From Acidimicrobiia bacterium (GTDB taxonomy: Bacteria > Actinomycetota > Acidimicrobiia > IMCC26256 > PALSA-610), in NCBI GenBank assembly GCA_026002935.1, contig BPGH01000001.1:2516501-2580500 (forward strand): a stretch of 64,000 bases of DNA, in the 5' to 3' direction. The first letter of the stretch is position 1, and each line of letters starts with the position of its first letter. This document shows positions 18,529 through 28,334 of the stretch, one piece after another. The notes under the pieces are model-generated. The model ran no database searches, was not told the origin of the DNA, and saw only the letters and a list, made by a program, of their open reading frames with translations. Both the position numbers and the translations under genes were made by a program.

Positions 18529-19217
18529 GTCAGCACCGCCACGGTCACCTGCCGGCCGGTCGGGCCGTCACGGCGGTGCGAGAAGTGGTCGGCCGACCCG
18601 GCCGTGCACACGCCGCAGTCGTGCACGGCGTCGACGCCGACGCGCGCGAGCGCGGCCCGCACCGCCGCGGGCACGTCGAGCGCCGGGCGGCCGTCGCGGG
18701 TCGTCCCGACGACGTCCTCCCCGAGGCGCGCGGCCACGCGGGCGAGGTCGTCGCGGCCGAACTCGTAGCGGGCGGGCCGGATGCAGGGGCCGAGGAACGC
18801 CTCGACCCGCCCCGCGCCGGCGTCGCGCAGTCGCTCGACCGTCGCCTCGAGCACGCCGGCGACGAGCCCCCGGTGGCCGGCGTGCGCGACCGCGACCGCA
18901 CCCGGGGCCGCGAGCACGACCGGGGCGCAGTCGGCCGTCGTCACCGCCAGCGGGAGCCCCACCCGGGTCGTGACGGCGGCGTCCGCCTCGGGCGGCGTCG
19001 CCGCCGGGGTCGGGGCGTCGGCGAGGTGCACGGCCGCGCCGTGCACCTGGCGCAGCCACACCCACGCCGCCGGCGCCGGCAGGCCCGCCGCCGCGGCGAC
19101 CCGCGCCCGGTTCGCGGCGACCGCCGCCGGGTCGTCGCCGACGTTGTCGGCCACGTTGCAGGTCGCGAACGGCGGCCCCGACACGCCGCCCCACCGGCCA
19201 CTGCACACGACGCGCAC
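18525..19217 (-). CDS. pgeF: PgeF/YfiH laccase-domain protein
   Basis: A member of the multicopper-oxidase-like YfiH family. Characterised members act on purine nucleosides, and E. coli PgeF corrects peptidoglycan precursors that carry Ser for Ala. About 230 residues. Key segments are GRWGGVSGPPF, NVGDDPAAVAANR, WLRQVHGAAVH (catalytic His), TTADCAPVVL (Cys), VAHAGHRGLVAGVL (second His), and C-terminal DCGVCTAGSADHFSHRRDG. The GTG at 19217 is preferred because VRVVCSGRWGG matches the family start; GTG 19208 is an alternative. It follows ftsZ by 44 bases and is probably in its operon. Confidence 0.88.
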   Translation of the reverse strand: MRVVCSGRWGGVSGPPFATCNVADNVGDDPAAVAANRARVAAAAGLPAPAAWVWLRQVHGAAVHLADAPTPAATPPEADAAVTTRVGLPLAVTTADCAPVVLAAPGAVAVAHAGHRGLVAGVLEATVERLRDAGAGRVEAFLGPCIRPARYEFGRDDLARVAARLGEDVVGTTRDGRPALDVPAAVRAALARVGVDAVHDCGVCTAGSADHFSHRRDGPTGRQVTVAVLT

Positions 19218-19261
19218 CCGCCCGAGCGAGTGGGTGAGCAGCGGGGGGTGCGCCGGGACGC

Positions 19262-20341
19262 TCAGCGCAGGAACTCGGGGACGTCGAAGTCGTCGTCGCC
19301 GAGGTCGAGCGCGTCCTCGCCCGCGAGCGAGTCCTCGTCGTCGAGGCCCAGGGTCACGTCGCCCGCGGGGCGCGCCGCGCGCTGCTCGCCCTCGAACCGG
19401 TCGAACCCGGCGGCGATCACGGTGATGCGGACCTCGTCGCCGAGCGCGTCGTCGACGACGGCGCCGAAGATGATGTTCGCGTCGGGGTGCGCGGCCTGTC
19501 CGATGATCTCGGCGGCCTCGTTCAGCTCGAACAGCCCGAGGTCGGACGGGCCGCTGACGTTGAGGAGGATGCCCCGGGCGCCCTCGATGCTCGCCTCGAG
19601 CAGCGGGCTCGAGATCGCGGCGCGCGCCGCGGCGACGGCCCGGCCGTCGCCCGAGGCGTAGCCGACGCCCATGAGCGCGGAGCCGGCGCTCGTGAGGATC
19701 ATCTTCACGTCGGCGAAGTCGGTGTTGATGAGGCCGGGGGTCGTGATCAGGTCGGTGATGCCCTGCACGCCCTGGAGGAGCACCTCGTCGGCCATCTTGA
19801 ACGCGTTGAGCATCGAGGTGCGCTCGTCGCTCACCTGGAGGAGGCGCTCGTTCGGGATGATGATGATGGTGTCGACCTTCTCCTTCAGCTTCTGGATGCC
19901 CTGCTCGGCCTGCACCGAGCGGCGGCGCCCCTCGAAGCCGAAGGGGCGGGTGACGACACCGATGGTGAGGGCGCCGAGCCCCCGCGCGATCTCCGCCACG
20001 ACGGGCGCGCCGCCGGTGCCGGTGCCGCCGCCCTTGCCCGCGGTGATGAACACCATGTCGGCGCCCTTGAGCACCTCCTCGATCTCCTCGCGGTGCTCCT
20101 CGGCGGCCTGCCGCCCGACCTCCGGGTCGGAGCCCGCGCCGAGGCCGCGCGTGAGCTGCCGGCCGATGTCGAGCTTCACGTCGGCGTCCGACAGCAGCAG
20201 CGACTGCGCGTCGGTGTTGATCGCGATGAACTCGACCCCCTTCAGGCCGGCGTCGATCATGCGGTTCACCGCGTTGCATCCGCCGCCGCCGACGCCGACG
20301 ACCTTGATGACCGCGAGGTAGTGCTGCGGAGCGCCGAGCAT
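19262..20341 (-). CDS. ftsZ: Cell division GTPase FtsZ
   Basis: A tubulin homologue that polymerises into the division ring, 359 residues. The GTPase domain shows [27 protein letters not shown] and the tubulin signature [18 protein letters not shown] (about 105-120). NTDFADVK and the T7 region follow. The linker is short and ends in the conserved tail [11 protein letters not shown], which binds SepF. The ATG at 20341 has a strong Shine-Dalgarno (AGGAAGG). A 236-base upstream gap contains promoter-like elements, so ftsZ is probably transcribed on its own as well as from upstream. Confidence 0.97.
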   Translation of the reverse strand: MLGAPQHYLAVIKVVGVGGGGCNAVNRMIDAGLKGVEFIAINTDAQSLLLSDADVKLDIGRQLTRGLGAGSDPEVGRQAAEEHREEIEEVLKGADMVFITAGKGGGTGTGGAPVVAEIARGLGALTIGVVTRPFGFEGRRRSVQAEQGIQKLKEKVDTIIIIPNERLLQVSDERTSMLNAFKMADEVLLQGVQGITDLITTPGLINTDFADVKMILTSAGSALMGVGYASGDGRAVAAARAAISSPLLEASIEGARGILLNVSGPSDLGLFELNEAAEIIGQAAHPDANIIFGAVVDDALGDEVRITVIAAGFDRFEGEQRAARPAGDVTLGLDDEDSLAGEDALDLGDDDFDVPEFLR

Positions 20342-20480
20342 GGCGACCTTCCTTGTGTCGTTCGCGTCGTGGGCGACGTGCCTTCGTGGTCGGACCGCGG
20401 AACCGTTCGAGCATGGCCGCGAGCGCGGCCGGGATCGCGGATCCTGCGCATCCCCGTCCCGGGTCGTGCCGCCCCCAACA

Positions 20481-20538
20481 CTCGACCTCGAGTGCAGGTC
20501 GAGGGTTATGTCAACCTGCACCGGGAGTCGAGACTCTA
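20481..20538 (-). promoter_or_regulatory. ftsZ upstream region: inverted repeat and promoter-like boxes
   Basis: An 8-bp inverted repeat, CTCGACCT (20481-20488) and AGGTCGAG (20496-20503), has a 7-base loop. On the minus strand, TTGACA lies at 20509-20514 and TAGAGT (TAnnnT) at 20533-20538. TAGAGT could be a -10 box giving a leader of about 185 nt before ftsZ. The repeat would then lie in the leader as a hairpin or operator. No single promoter model fits all elements. Confidence 0.35.
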
Positions 20539-20577
20539 CCGGAGGCCGCCGGGGGAAGCAACGCCGCCGCGGCGCGC

Positions 20578-21339
20578 TCACGCGCCGGCGGGGCGGACGA
20601 CCGGGTGGGCCGGGTCGCTCACGTCGACGTAGGCCAGCGGCGTGTCGGCGTTGTCCTCCATCACGGCGAGGGCCGCCGCACCCTTCTCGGCCGCGCGTGC
20701 GGTGTCGCCGAGGCGCACCTCCGGCCCGTCGGCGAGCAGGAGCGTGACCCCCGCCCCGCCCACGTCGACGCGCGCGACGCGGGCCGCGAGCACACCCGGG
20801 AGCTCCCGCACCACCCCGGCCGCGCCGGGCGGCGACACCAGCTCGCCGACGTCGGGCGCGCGCCGGACGCCCACGACCTCCACCGCGCCCGGCGGCGGCT
20901 CCGGGGCCGACGCGACCGCGCGCCCGTCGGCCGCGAGCAGCACCACCGTGCCGGCGTCGCGCCGCACGTACGCGGTGACCACCCGCTCGGACACGACCAC
21001 GCGCACGGTCCCCGGGAACGCGCGCTCGACCCGCGCGTCGGCGACCCACACCAGGTCCTCGACGCGCCGTTCGGCGGCCGCCGTGTCGAGCGTCAGCAGC
21101 GGGGCGCCGCGCTCGACGCCGGCGGCGGCGACGACCTGATCCGCCGTGAGGTTGCGCGTGCCCTCGACCCGCACGCGGTCGACGTCGAGCAGCGGTGAGT
21201 GCACCACCAGGTACGCGAGCCCGGCCACGACCACCGCCGACGCGACCGCCATCGTCACGCGCAGGCGCCGGCGCGCGGCGGCACGCGCGACCTCGAGCCG
21301 CCGGGCGTGGATGCGCGGGTCGATCGCCTCGGTGCTCAT
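20578..21339 (-). CDS. ftsQ: Cell division protein FtsQ
   Basis: A bitopic divisome protein bridging early and late division proteins with FtsL. It has 253 residues: a basic cytoplasmic tail, one membrane helix ([19 protein letters not shown], about 28-46), a POTRA domain starting [18 protein letters not shown], and the FtsQ beta domain ([18 protein letters not shown]). The ATG at 21339 overlaps the murB stop by 4 nt. Divergence is normal for actinobacterial FtsQ; the call rests on topology, the POTRA match and position between murB and ftsZ. Confidence 0.92.
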   Translation of the reverse strand: MSTEAIDPRIHARRLEVARAAARRRLRVTMAVASAVVVAGLAYLVVHSPLLDVDRVRVEGTRNLTADQVVAAAGVERGAPLLTLDTAAAERRVEDLVWVADARVERAFPGTVRVVVSERVVTAYVRRDAGTVVLLAADGRAVASAPEPPPGAVEVVGVRRAPDVGELVSPPGAAGVVRELPGVLAARVARVDVGGAGVTLLLADGPEVRLGDTARAAEKGAAALAVMEDNADTPLAYVDVSDPAHPVVRPAGA

Positions 21340-22268
21340 CCCCGGTCCTCCTCGGGGAACCCGACCATGTGCACCTCGGGCTCCAGGTGCACCCCCGTGG
21401 CCGCCGCGACCCGGCGCTGCACCTCGCGCACGAGGGCCCGCACGTCGGCGGCGCGCGCGCCCGGATCGGCGACGAAGAAGTTCGCGTGCTTCTCGGAGAC
21501 GCACACGCCACCGATGCGCAGCCCCTTCAGGCCGCACGCGTCGATGAGGCGGCCGGCCGCGTCCCCGGGCGGGTTGGTGAACACGGAGCCGGCGTTCTGG
21601 CCGCCCGGCTGGTGCTCACGCCGCCAGCGCACGATCTCCTCGATGCGCCCGCCCGCGTCCGCCGGCTCGGCCGGAACGCCCGCGAAGCGCGCGGCGGTCA
21701 CCACGTCCCGGGGACCCAGCGCCGAGCGCCGGTAGCCGAGCGCCAGCTCCTCCGGGCCGCGGACGCGCGTCGAGGCGGTGTCGAACGAGAAGACGCACGC
21801 GTCCACGAGCACGTCCCTCGTCTCGCGGCCGTGCCCCCCGGCGTTCATCCGCACCGCGCCGCCGACGCTGCCGGGGATGCCCACGAAGAACTCGAGGCCG
21901 CCGACGCCGGCGGCCGCCGCCCGCCGGGCGAGCACGGGGAGCGCGACCGCGCCGCCCGCACGAACCTCGGACGCCCCCGCGTCGACGTCGAGCGCGTCGA
22001 ACCCGCCCTCGAGGACGACGCCGATGCCGTCGAACCCCTCGTCCGCGACGAGGAGGTTGGAGCCGCGGCCGACGACCAGCACCTCCGTCCCGTGCTCGCG
22101 CACCGCGTCCGCCACGGCTTCGAGGTCGGCGGGCGAGCCGGCACGGACCAGCACGGCGATCGGCCCACCGCACCGGTAGGTCGTGAGCTGGGCGCTCGGC
22201 GCGTCGCGCCACACCCGGCCCGGGAGCGCGGCGGCGAGCGCGTCGGCGGCGGTCGCGGTCGCGCTCAC
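21336..22268 (-). CDS. murB: UDP-N-acetylenolpyruvoylglucosamine reductase
   Basis: An FAD enzyme that reduces UDP-GlcNAc-enolpyruvate to UDP-MurNAc. It has 310 residues. The FAD-binding segment is [15 protein letters not shown], followed by [25 protein letters not shown]. The catalytic serine is in [10 protein letters not shown], and a C-terminal Glu is in [18 protein letters not shown] and SEKHANFFV are also typical, and LGYRRSAL indicates the type I architecture. The GTG at 22268 overlaps the murC stop by 4 nt. Confidence 0.96.
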   Translation of the reverse strand: MSATATAADALAAALPGRVWRDAPSAQLTTYRCGGPIAVLVRAGSPADLEAVADAVREHGTEVLVVGRGSNLLVADEGFDGIGVVLEGGFDALDVDAGASEVRAGGAVALPVLARRAAAAGVGGLEFFVGIPGSVGGAVRMNAGGHGRETRDVLVDACVFSFDTASTRVRGPEELALGYRRSALGPRDVVTAARFAGVPAEPADAGGRIEEIVRWRREHQPGGQNAGSVFTNPPGDAAGRLIDACGLKGLRIGGVCVSEKHANFFVADPGARAADVRALVREVQRRVAAATGVHLEPEVHMVGFPEEDRG

Positions 22269-23653
22269 CGGGCGCGCCCCGGGTCGAGCCACACGTCGGG
22301 CATCGCGGTGAGGTCGCCGGCGCCGAGGGTGAGGACGAGGTCGCCGGGGCGTGCGAGGCGCTCCGGCAGGTGGACGAGGTCCGCGGGGCCGGGCACGTAG
22401 TGCACCGACAGCTCCGGATGGCGCTCGACCACCGCGTCGGCGACCGTCCGGCCCGACACGCCGGGGATCGGCTGCTCGCCCGCCGCGTACACGTCGGTGA
22501 TCACGACCTCGTCGGCGCCGGTGAACGCGTCCGCGAAGTCCCGCCCGATCGCCGCGGTGCGCGTGTAGCGGTGCGGCTGGAACACGACCACGACCCGCCG
22601 CCAGCTCCCCCGGCGCGCGGTCTCGATCGCGGCCGCGACCTCGCTCGGCAGGTGCGCGTAGTCGTCGACGAAGGCGACGCCGTCACGCTCGCCACGGAAC
22701 TGGAACCGGCGTGCGACGCCCGCGAAGCGACGCAACGCGCGCGCCACCGCGTCGAAGGACACCCCGAGCTCGAGGGCCATCGCCGCGGCGCCCGCCGCGT
22801 TCGTCGCGGCCTTCACCCCCACCGGCACCGCCAGCCGGCCGCGCTCGACGCCGTCGACGAGCAGGCCGAACCGGCACACGTCCCCGTCGTGGACGACGTC
22901 GACGACCCGGTAGGCCGCGTCGGGGGACTCGCCGTAGGTGCGCGCGCGGGGCCGCTGCGCCGCGATCCGCGCGGCGACGGCGTCGTCGGCGCCGATCACG
23001 AGCGGGCCGGGCACCGCGTCCGCGAACCGCTCGAACGCGCCGACCAGCGGCTCGAACCCGCCCCAGTGGTCGAGGTGGTCGGGTTCGACGTTGGTCACGA
23101 TCGCGGCCTCGGCCGGGATGCGCAGGAAGGTGCCGTCGCTCTCGTCGGCCTCGACGACGAACCACTCCCCCTCGCCGACCGCCGCGTTCGTGCCGACCTC
23201 GTTGAGGTCGCCGCCGATGAAGAAGCTCGGGCGCAGCCCCGCCTCCCGCAGCACGAGCGCGAGCATCGACGACGTGGTCGTCTTGCCGTGCGACCCGGCG
23301 ACCGCGACGGTGCGGCGTGTCCTCGCGATCGCGGCCTGGGCGTAGGAACGGTGCAGCACGGGGATGCCGAGGCGCCGCGCCTCTTCGAGCTCGGGGTTCG
23401 TGAGCGGGATCGCGGTCGAGTAGATCACGGCGTCGGCGTGGCGCGGGACGTTGTCGGGGTGGTTGCCGATGTGCACGCGCACGCCCGCCGCCTCGAGGCG
23501 CGCGAGCTGCGGGGCGTCCTTCAGGTCGGAGCCGCTCACCCGGTGCCCGAGCCGGGCGAGCAGCAGCGCGATCGCGCTCATCGCGACGCCCGCGACGCCG
23601 ACCACGTGGATCTCGCGCGGCTGCGAGAGGTCGAGCCCGGGCTCAGCGTCCAC
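22265..23653 (-). CDS. murC: UDP-N-acetylmuramate--L-alanine ligase
   Basis: Adds L-Ala to UDP-MurNAc using ATP. It has 462 residues in the three-domain Mur ligase fold. The N-terminal UDP-binding domain is HVVGVAGVAMSAIALLLARLG, the ATP loop is AVAGSHGKTTTSSML (about 110-124), and EADESDGTFL and NVEPDHLDHWG follow. The C-terminal domain includes VFQPHRYTRTAAI and ITDVYAAGEQPIPG. The GTG at 23653 overlaps the murG 3' end by 11 nt. Confidence 0.97.
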   Translation of the reverse strand: MDAEPGLDLSQPREIHVVGVAGVAMSAIALLLARLGHRVSGSDLKDAPQLARLEAAGVRVHIGNHPDNVPRHADAVIYSTAIPLTNPELEEARRLGIPVLHRSYAQAAIARTRRTVAVAGSHGKTTTSSMLALVLREAGLRPSFFIGGDLNEVGTNAAVGEGEWFVVEADESDGTFLRIPAEAAIVTNVEPDHLDHWGGFEPLVGAFERFADAVPGPLVIGADDAVAARIAAQRPRARTYGESPDAAYRVVDVVHDGDVCRFGLLVDGVERGRLAVPVGVKAATNAAGAAAMALELGVSFDAVARALRRFAGVARRFQFRGERDGVAFVDDYAHLPSEVAAAIETARRGSWRRVVVVFQPHRYTRTAAIGRDFADAFTGADEVVITDVYAAGEQPIPGVSGRTVADAVVERHPELSVHYVPGPADLVHLPERLARPGDLVLTLGAGDLTAMPDVWLDPGRAR

Positions 23654-24728
23654 GCGCGACCTCCTCGACCAGGTCCGCGAGCCGGGCCGCCGCGTCGGGC
23701 CGGGCGAGCGCTCGGGCCCGCGCCGACATCTCCGCGAGCCGACCCGGGTCCGCGAGCAGCGCGCCCAGCTCCTCGTCGAGGCGCGCCGCGTCGCACTCGG
23801 CGTCGGGGACGACCACGGCCGCGCCGGCGTCGGCGAGCGCGCGCGCGTTGCGGTGCTGGTGGTCGCCGGGGGCCCCCGGCAGCGGGACGAGCACCGACGG
23901 CAGCGCCGCGGCGGTCAGCTCGGCGACGGTCCCCGCCCCGGCACGGCACACCGCGACGGTGGCGCGGGCCATCAGCTCCGGCATCTGCTCCTCGTACCCG
24001 ACGAGGGTGTAGTCGAGCCGGTCGCCGGGGCGGCGCCGTCGGGCGAGCTCGGCGATGCAGTCGCCCTCGTTGCGCGGCCCGGTGACGTGGTGCACGGCGA
24101 CGTCGCGCCGGTCCCGCCAGCGGTCGTACAGCCCGAGCACGGCCCGGTTGACGGTCGCCGCGCCGAGCGCGCCGCCGAACGCCGCGACGAGCGGCGGCTC
24201 CTGCGGCCGGCGGCGCAGGTCGCGGAACTCCGGTCGCACCGGGTTGCCGGTCAGCGTCGCGCCCGGCGCGTCGACCCCGGGCAGCGAGGCCGCCACCCGC
24301 GCGCCGAGGCGGGCACCGATCCGGTTCGCGAGCCCCATCACCGCGTCCTGTTCGTGCACGACGCGGGGGACGCGCAGGCACCACGCGGCGACGACGCACG
24401 GGAGCGACGCGTAGCCCCCGAAGCCGACCACGACCCGCGGCCGGCGGCGGGCGACGATCACGAGCGAACGGGCGAACGCGACGACGGCCTGCCACGCGAC
24501 CGCGACGTTCGCGACGAGGTTGCGCTGGCGCCCCCGGCCGGGGAGCAGGTCGATGGCGAACCCGGCGGCCGGCACCACGCGGCCCTCGGGGCCCCGCCGG
24601 CCGCCGACGAAGTGGATCGCGCCGCGCTCGTGCCCGCGGGCGACGAGCTCCTCGGCCAGCGAGACGGCCGGGTAGACGTGGCCGCCGGTCCCGCCCCCGG
24701 CGAGGAGGGCGAACGTGCGGGCGCTCAT
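23643..24728 (-). CDS. murG: Lipid II synthase MurG
   Basis: A membrane-associated glycosyltransferase (GT28) that adds GlcNAc to lipid I, giving lipid II. It has 361 residues. The N-terminal glycine-rich loop is LLAGGGTGGHVYPAVSLAEEL, with VVGFGGYASLP and HEQDAVMGLANR. The C-terminal UDP-GlcNAc site includes CRAGAGTVAELTAAALPSVLVPLPGAPGDHQ (one Ala replaces the more usual Ser in SGA). ATG 24728 overlaps the ftsW stop (ATGA). Confidence 0.97.
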   Translation of the reverse strand: MSARTFALLAGGGTGGHVYPAVSLAEELVARGHERGAIHFVGGRRGPEGRVVPAAGFAIDLLPGRGRQRNLVANVAVAWQAVVAFARSLVIVARRRPRVVVGFGGYASLPCVVAAWCLRVPRVVHEQDAVMGLANRIGARLGARVAASLPGVDAPGATLTGNPVRPEFRDLRRRPQEPPLVAAFGGALGAATVNRAVLGLYDRWRDRRDVAVHHVTGPRNEGDCIAELARRRRPGDRLDYTLVGYEEQMPELMARATVAVCRAGAGTVAELTAAALPSVLVPLPGAPGDHQHRNARALADAGAAVVVPDAECDAARLDEELGALLADPGRLAEMSARARALARPDAAARLADLVEEVARGR

Positions 24729-25942
24729 CGCGCCGGGCGGGCACGCGACGGGGCCGGACGGGACGTGCGCCGGGCGGCCGCGGTCGTCGACTGGAGCGCG
24801 ACGTTCGCGAGCACGCCCGCGGCCGTCATCGTGAACAGCAGCGACGAGCCGCCCGCCGACAGGAACGGCAGCGTGATCCCGGAGACGGGGAGCACCCCGA
24901 CCACCGCGCCCAGGTTGATCAGGGCCTGCCCGGTGACCCACGCGGTGATGCCGGTCGCGAGCAGCATCCCGAAGCGGTCGGGGGCCGTGCGCGCGACGTG
25001 GAGGCCGACGAGCGCGAACCCCGCGAAGAGCCCGAGCACCAGCGTGCAGCCGACCAGCCCCAGCTCCTCGCCGATGATCGCGAAGATGAAGTCGGTGTGC
25101 GCGTTCGGCAGGAACAGCCACTTCGCGCGCCCGGCGCCGAGCCCGACACCGTCGAGGCCGCCGCTGCCGAGCGCGATCAGCGACTGCGAGATCTGGTAGC
25201 CGGTGTTGGACGTGTCCGACCAGGGATCGAGGAACGTGAGGACGCGGGCCCGCCGGTAGGGCTCGGCCACCGCGAGGACCGCGGCGAGCACCGCCGCCGC
25301 GCCGCCGAGCGCGGTGAGGTGCCGGGGCCGGGCCCCCGCCACCGCGAGGATCGCCAGTGCGATCGTCCCGAGCACCACCGTCGAGTCGAGGTCGGGCTCC
25401 ATCACGACGAGGAACCCGAGCAACGCGGTGACGACGACCAGCGGCCGCCACGCGCGCCAGTCGAGGAGCCGCACGGGGTCGCGCGAGCACAGGTGGGCGC
25501 CGAACACGACGATCGCGAGCTTCGCGAGCTCGCTCGGCTGGAACCGCAAGGGGCCCACGCCGAACCACCGCCGGGAACCGTCGACCATGACGCCGACGCC
25601 GGGCACCAGCACCGCGGCCAGCAGCCCGGCGGCGGCGAGCAGCAGCCAGGGGGCGAGCCGGCGCCACCACCGGTAGTCGACGCGCGCCGCGACCGCGAAC
25701 GCGACCGCGCCGCCGACCGCCCACACGACCTGCCGGTTGAAGAAGTGCCAGGAGGACCCGTAGTTGCTGAGCGCCGCCACCGACGACGCGGACAGGATCA
25801 TCACGAGACCGACGACGTTCAGCACGGCGACCGTCGCGCACAGGACGACGAACGCGGGCGTGCGGACCGGCGCGGTGCGCACCCGGGCGGTGGAGCCGCG
25901 CCCGCGCCGGCGCACGGGGACGGAGGGGGCGACGGCGGTCAC
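24725..25942 (-). CDS. ftsW: Septal peptidoglycan glycosyltransferase FtsW
   Basis: A SEDS-family lipid II polymerase working with the class B PBP encoded by ftsI in this cluster. It has 405 residues and about ten membrane helices after a basic N-terminal tail. Signatures are VDGSRRWFGVGPLRFQPSELAKLA, MEPDLDSTVVL, GYQISQSLIALGSGGLDGVGLG, and NAHTDFIFAIIGEELGLVG. The C-terminal signature is LPVSGITLPFLSAGGSSL. The conserved catalytic Asp lies in the MEPDLDS loop. The GTG at 25942 overlaps the murD stop by 4 nt. Confidence 0.96.
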   Translation of the reverse strand: MTAVAPSVPVRRRGRGSTARVRTAPVRTPAFVVLCATVAVLNVVGLVMILSASSVAALSNYGSSWHFFNRQVVWAVGGAVAFAVAARVDYRWWRRLAPWLLLAAAGLLAAVLVPGVGVMVDGSRRWFGVGPLRFQPSELAKLAIVVFGAHLCSRDPVRLLDWRAWRPLVVVTALLGFLVVMEPDLDSTVVLGTIALAILAVAGARPRHLTALGGAAAVLAAVLAVAEPYRRARVLTFLDPWSDTSNTGYQISQSLIALGSGGLDGVGLGAGRAKWLFLPNAHTDFIFAIIGEELGLVGCTLVLGLFAGFALVGLHVARTAPDRFGMLLATGITAWVTGQALINLGAVVGVLPVSGITLPFLSAGGSSLLFTMTAAGVLANVALQSTTAAARRTSRPAPSRARPAR

Positions 25943-27297
25943 GGGACCCCGGCCCCCCCGGCGCGCGACGCCAGCGCCCGCACCTCGGCCGCGAAGTCGT
26001 CGCCGCGCGCGGCGTACCCGCCGTACGCGTCGAACGACGCGCACGCCGGCGAGAGCAGCACCACGTCGCCCGGGCGGGCGGCCCCCGCCGCGGCGCGCAC
26101 GGCCTCCCGCATCGTTCGCACGGTCACCACCGGCCGGACGCCCTCGAACGCGGCCGCGACCTCGGCCGCGGCCTCGCCGAACGCGACGACGCTGCGGACG
26201 TGGTCCGCTCCGGCGCGCAGCGCCCGCAGGTCGAGCCCCTTGTTGCGGCCGCCGGCGAGGAGGACGACCGAGTCGAACGAGGCCACCGCGCGCACCGTCG
26301 CGTGCGGGTTCGTCGCCTTCGAGTCGTCGTAGTAGCGCACACCACCATGCTCCCCCACCAGCGTCACGCGGTGGGGGAGGGTCACGTGCGCACGGAGCGC
26401 GGCCCGCACGCCGTCCGGCGTCGCGCCGACGTGGAGGGCCGCCGCCGCGGCCGCGAGCGCGTTGGTGAGGTCGTGCGCGAGCGCGCGCCCCATGTCCGCG
26501 ACGTCGGCGACGACGGTGCCGCCGGGCGTGCACAGCGCACCGGCGTGCACGTGGAAGGCCCCTCCCCCGGGCGGCGCCGTCGGCGACACCGCGACGCGCG
26601 CGGCGGGCGCGTCGAGCGCGAGACGCGACGCCACCGGGTCGTCACCGTCGTAGACGAGCAGGTCGTCGCCGCGCTGTCGCCGGAACACCCGGGCCTTCGA
26701 CGCGACGTAGTGGTCGAGGTCGCCGTGCCAGTCGAGGTGGTCCTCGGCGACCGCGAGCAGCACCGCGACGCGCGGCCGGAACGTCTCGGCGAACGCGAGC
26801 TGGAACGACGAGACCTCGGCGACCAGCACGTCGCAGTCGTCGTCGAGCGCGTCGACGAGCGGACGCCCGATGTTGCCGGCCGCGACCGCGCGGGCCCCGG
26901 AGGCGGCGAGCATCCCGGTCACGAGGGTGGTCACGGTGCTCTTGCCGTTGGTGCCGGTCACCGCGACGATGGGGACGCGGGCACGCTCGGCGGCGACGTC
27001 GATCTCGGCGCGCACCGGGACGCCGGCCGCGCGGGCGGCGGCGACCGCCGGGTGCGCGGGCGGGACCAGCGGGCTCGGCACGACGAGGGCCGCCTCCCGC
27101 ACGAGCCGTTCGTACTCGGGCGCGGGCGGGGCCTCGACCACGGTCACGCCCAGGGCGCGCACGGCCGCCGCCCGGCGCGCCCAGCCGGGGCCGCCCGGGT
27201 GGTCGTCGGCGACGACGACGGCGCGGCCCTCGGCCCGCAGCCGGCGCGCCACGGCCGTGCCGGTCTCGGCCAGGCCCAGCACGAGCACGCCGCTCAT
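25939..27297 (-). CDS. murD: UDP-N-acetylmuramoylalanine--D-glutamate ligase
   Basis: Adds D-Glu to UDP-MurNAc-L-Ala. It has 452 residues. The N-terminal Rossmann-like domain is VLVLGLAETGTAVARRL, the ATP loop is AVTGTNGKSTVTTLV (about 112-126), and GNIGRPLVDAL, EVSSFQL and AEDHLDWHG follow. The C-terminal domain has YYDDSKATNPHATVRA, LLAGGRNKGLDL and LLSPACASFDAYGGYAARGDDF. The ATG at 27297 overlaps the mraY stop by 4 nt. Confidence 0.97.
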   Translation of the reverse strand: MSGVLVLGLAETGTAVARRLRAEGRAVVVADDHPGGPGWARRAAAVRALGVTVVEAPPAPEYERLVREAALVVPSPLVPPAHPAVAAARAAGVPVRAEIDVAAERARVPIVAVTGTNGKSTVTTLVTGMLAASGARAVAAGNIGRPLVDALDDDCDVLVAEVSSFQLAFAETFRPRVAVLLAVAEDHLDWHGDLDHYVASKARVFRRQRGDDLLVYDGDDPVASRLALDAPAARVAVSPTAPPGGGAFHVHAGALCTPGGTVVADVADMGRALAHDLTNALAAAAAALHVGATPDGVRAALRAHVTLPHRVTLVGEHGGVRYYDDSKATNPHATVRAVASFDSVVLLAGGRNKGLDLRALRAGADHVRSVVAFGEAAAEVAAAFEGVRPVVTVRTMREAVRAAAGAARPGDVVLLSPACASFDAYGGYAARGDDFAAEVRALASRAGGAGVP

Positions 27298-28334
27298 TCG
27301 AGCCCGAACCTCAGGAAGTCGGCGTAGAAGATGCCGACGCCGAGCGCGACGCAGATGCCGGCGAAGAGCCAGAAGCGCACGATGATCGTGAACTCCGACC
27401 ACCCGCCGACCTCGAAGTGGTGATGGATCGGCGCCATCCGCAGCACCCGGCGGCGGAATCCCCGGTACGACACGACCTGCGCGAGCACGGACGCGGCCTC
27501 GATCACGGTCAGGCCCGCGAGGATCGGCAGCAGCAGGTTCGTCCGGCTGAGGAGCGCGAGGCCACCGAGCGCGCCGCCGATCGCGAGCGAGCCCGTGTCG
27601 CCCATGAAGATGCGTGCGGGTGCCGCGTTCCACCACAGGAACCCGGCGCAGGCGCCCGTCATCGCCGCCGCGATGATCGCGAGGTCGAGGGCCTGGGCCG
27701 GCAGGATCTCGTAGATCTCGGGGTGGCGGAACTGGGTGAAGCAGATCACGACGAACGCGGACAGCGACAGGGCCGACGAACCCGCGGCGAGTCCGTCGAG
27801 GCCGTCGGTGAAGTTCACCGCGTTCGACATCGCGTAGATCACGAAGACCGCCCACAGCACCCATCCGGCCTCGCCGAGGTCGATCTCGAGCGGCCGGGTG
27901 AACGACAGCCTCGTCGACACCTCGACCCAGTCGATCGCGACGAGTGCGAACACGGACGCGACGGCGACGATGCCCACCGTCTTGCCCCGTTTCCGCAGCC
28001 CGAGGTTCCGCCGGTGCCGCACCGCGAGGTAGTCGTCGACGAACCCCACGGCGCCGAGGCCGACGATGAGCAACAGCAGCGTCCAGCCGGAGCTCGCGAA
28101 CGCGACGTTCTCCCGGCGCAGGTGGGCGAACAGGTAGCCGACGACGGTCGCGCCCACGATCGCCACCCCGCCCATCGTCGGCGTCCCGGCCTTCGCGACG
28201 TGCGGGTGCTCGAACGGGCCGTCGTCGCGGATCTGCTGGCCCACGCCCCGCGCGCGCAGCCAGCGGATCAGGACCGGGGTCCCGAGGACGGTCACCGCGA
28301 ACGCGGCGGCCGCCGCCATCAACGTGGCGATCAC
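27294..28334 (-). CDS. mraY: Phospho-MurNAc-pentapeptide transferase
   Basis: Transfers phospho-MurNAc-pentapeptide to undecaprenyl phosphate, making lipid I at the inner membrane face. It has 346 residues and about ten helices. Hallmarks are AGTPTMGGVAI, VGFVDDYLAV (Asp-Asp cofactor site), NAVNFTDGLDGLAAG, FMGDTGSLAIGGALG and the histidine motif APIHHHFEVGGWSE. GTG start at 28334, overlapping the murF stop by 4 nt. Confidence 0.98.
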   Translation of the reverse strand: MIATLMAAAAAFAVTVLGTPVLIRWLRARGVGQQIRDDGPFEHPHVAKAGTPTMGGVAIVGATVVGYLFAHLRRENVAFASSGWTLLLLIVGLGAVGFVDDYLAVRHRRNLGLRKRGKTVGIVAVASVFALVAIDWVEVSTRLSFTRPLEIDLGEAGWVLWAVFVIYAMSNAVNFTDGLDGLAAGSSALSLSAFVVICFTQFRHPEIYEILPAQALDLAIIAAAMTGACAGFLWWNAAPARIFMGDTGSLAIGGALGGLALLSRTNLLLPILAGLTVIEAASVLAQVVSYRGFRRRVLRMAPIHHHFEVGGWSEFTIIVRFWLFAGICVALGVGIFYADFLRFGLE

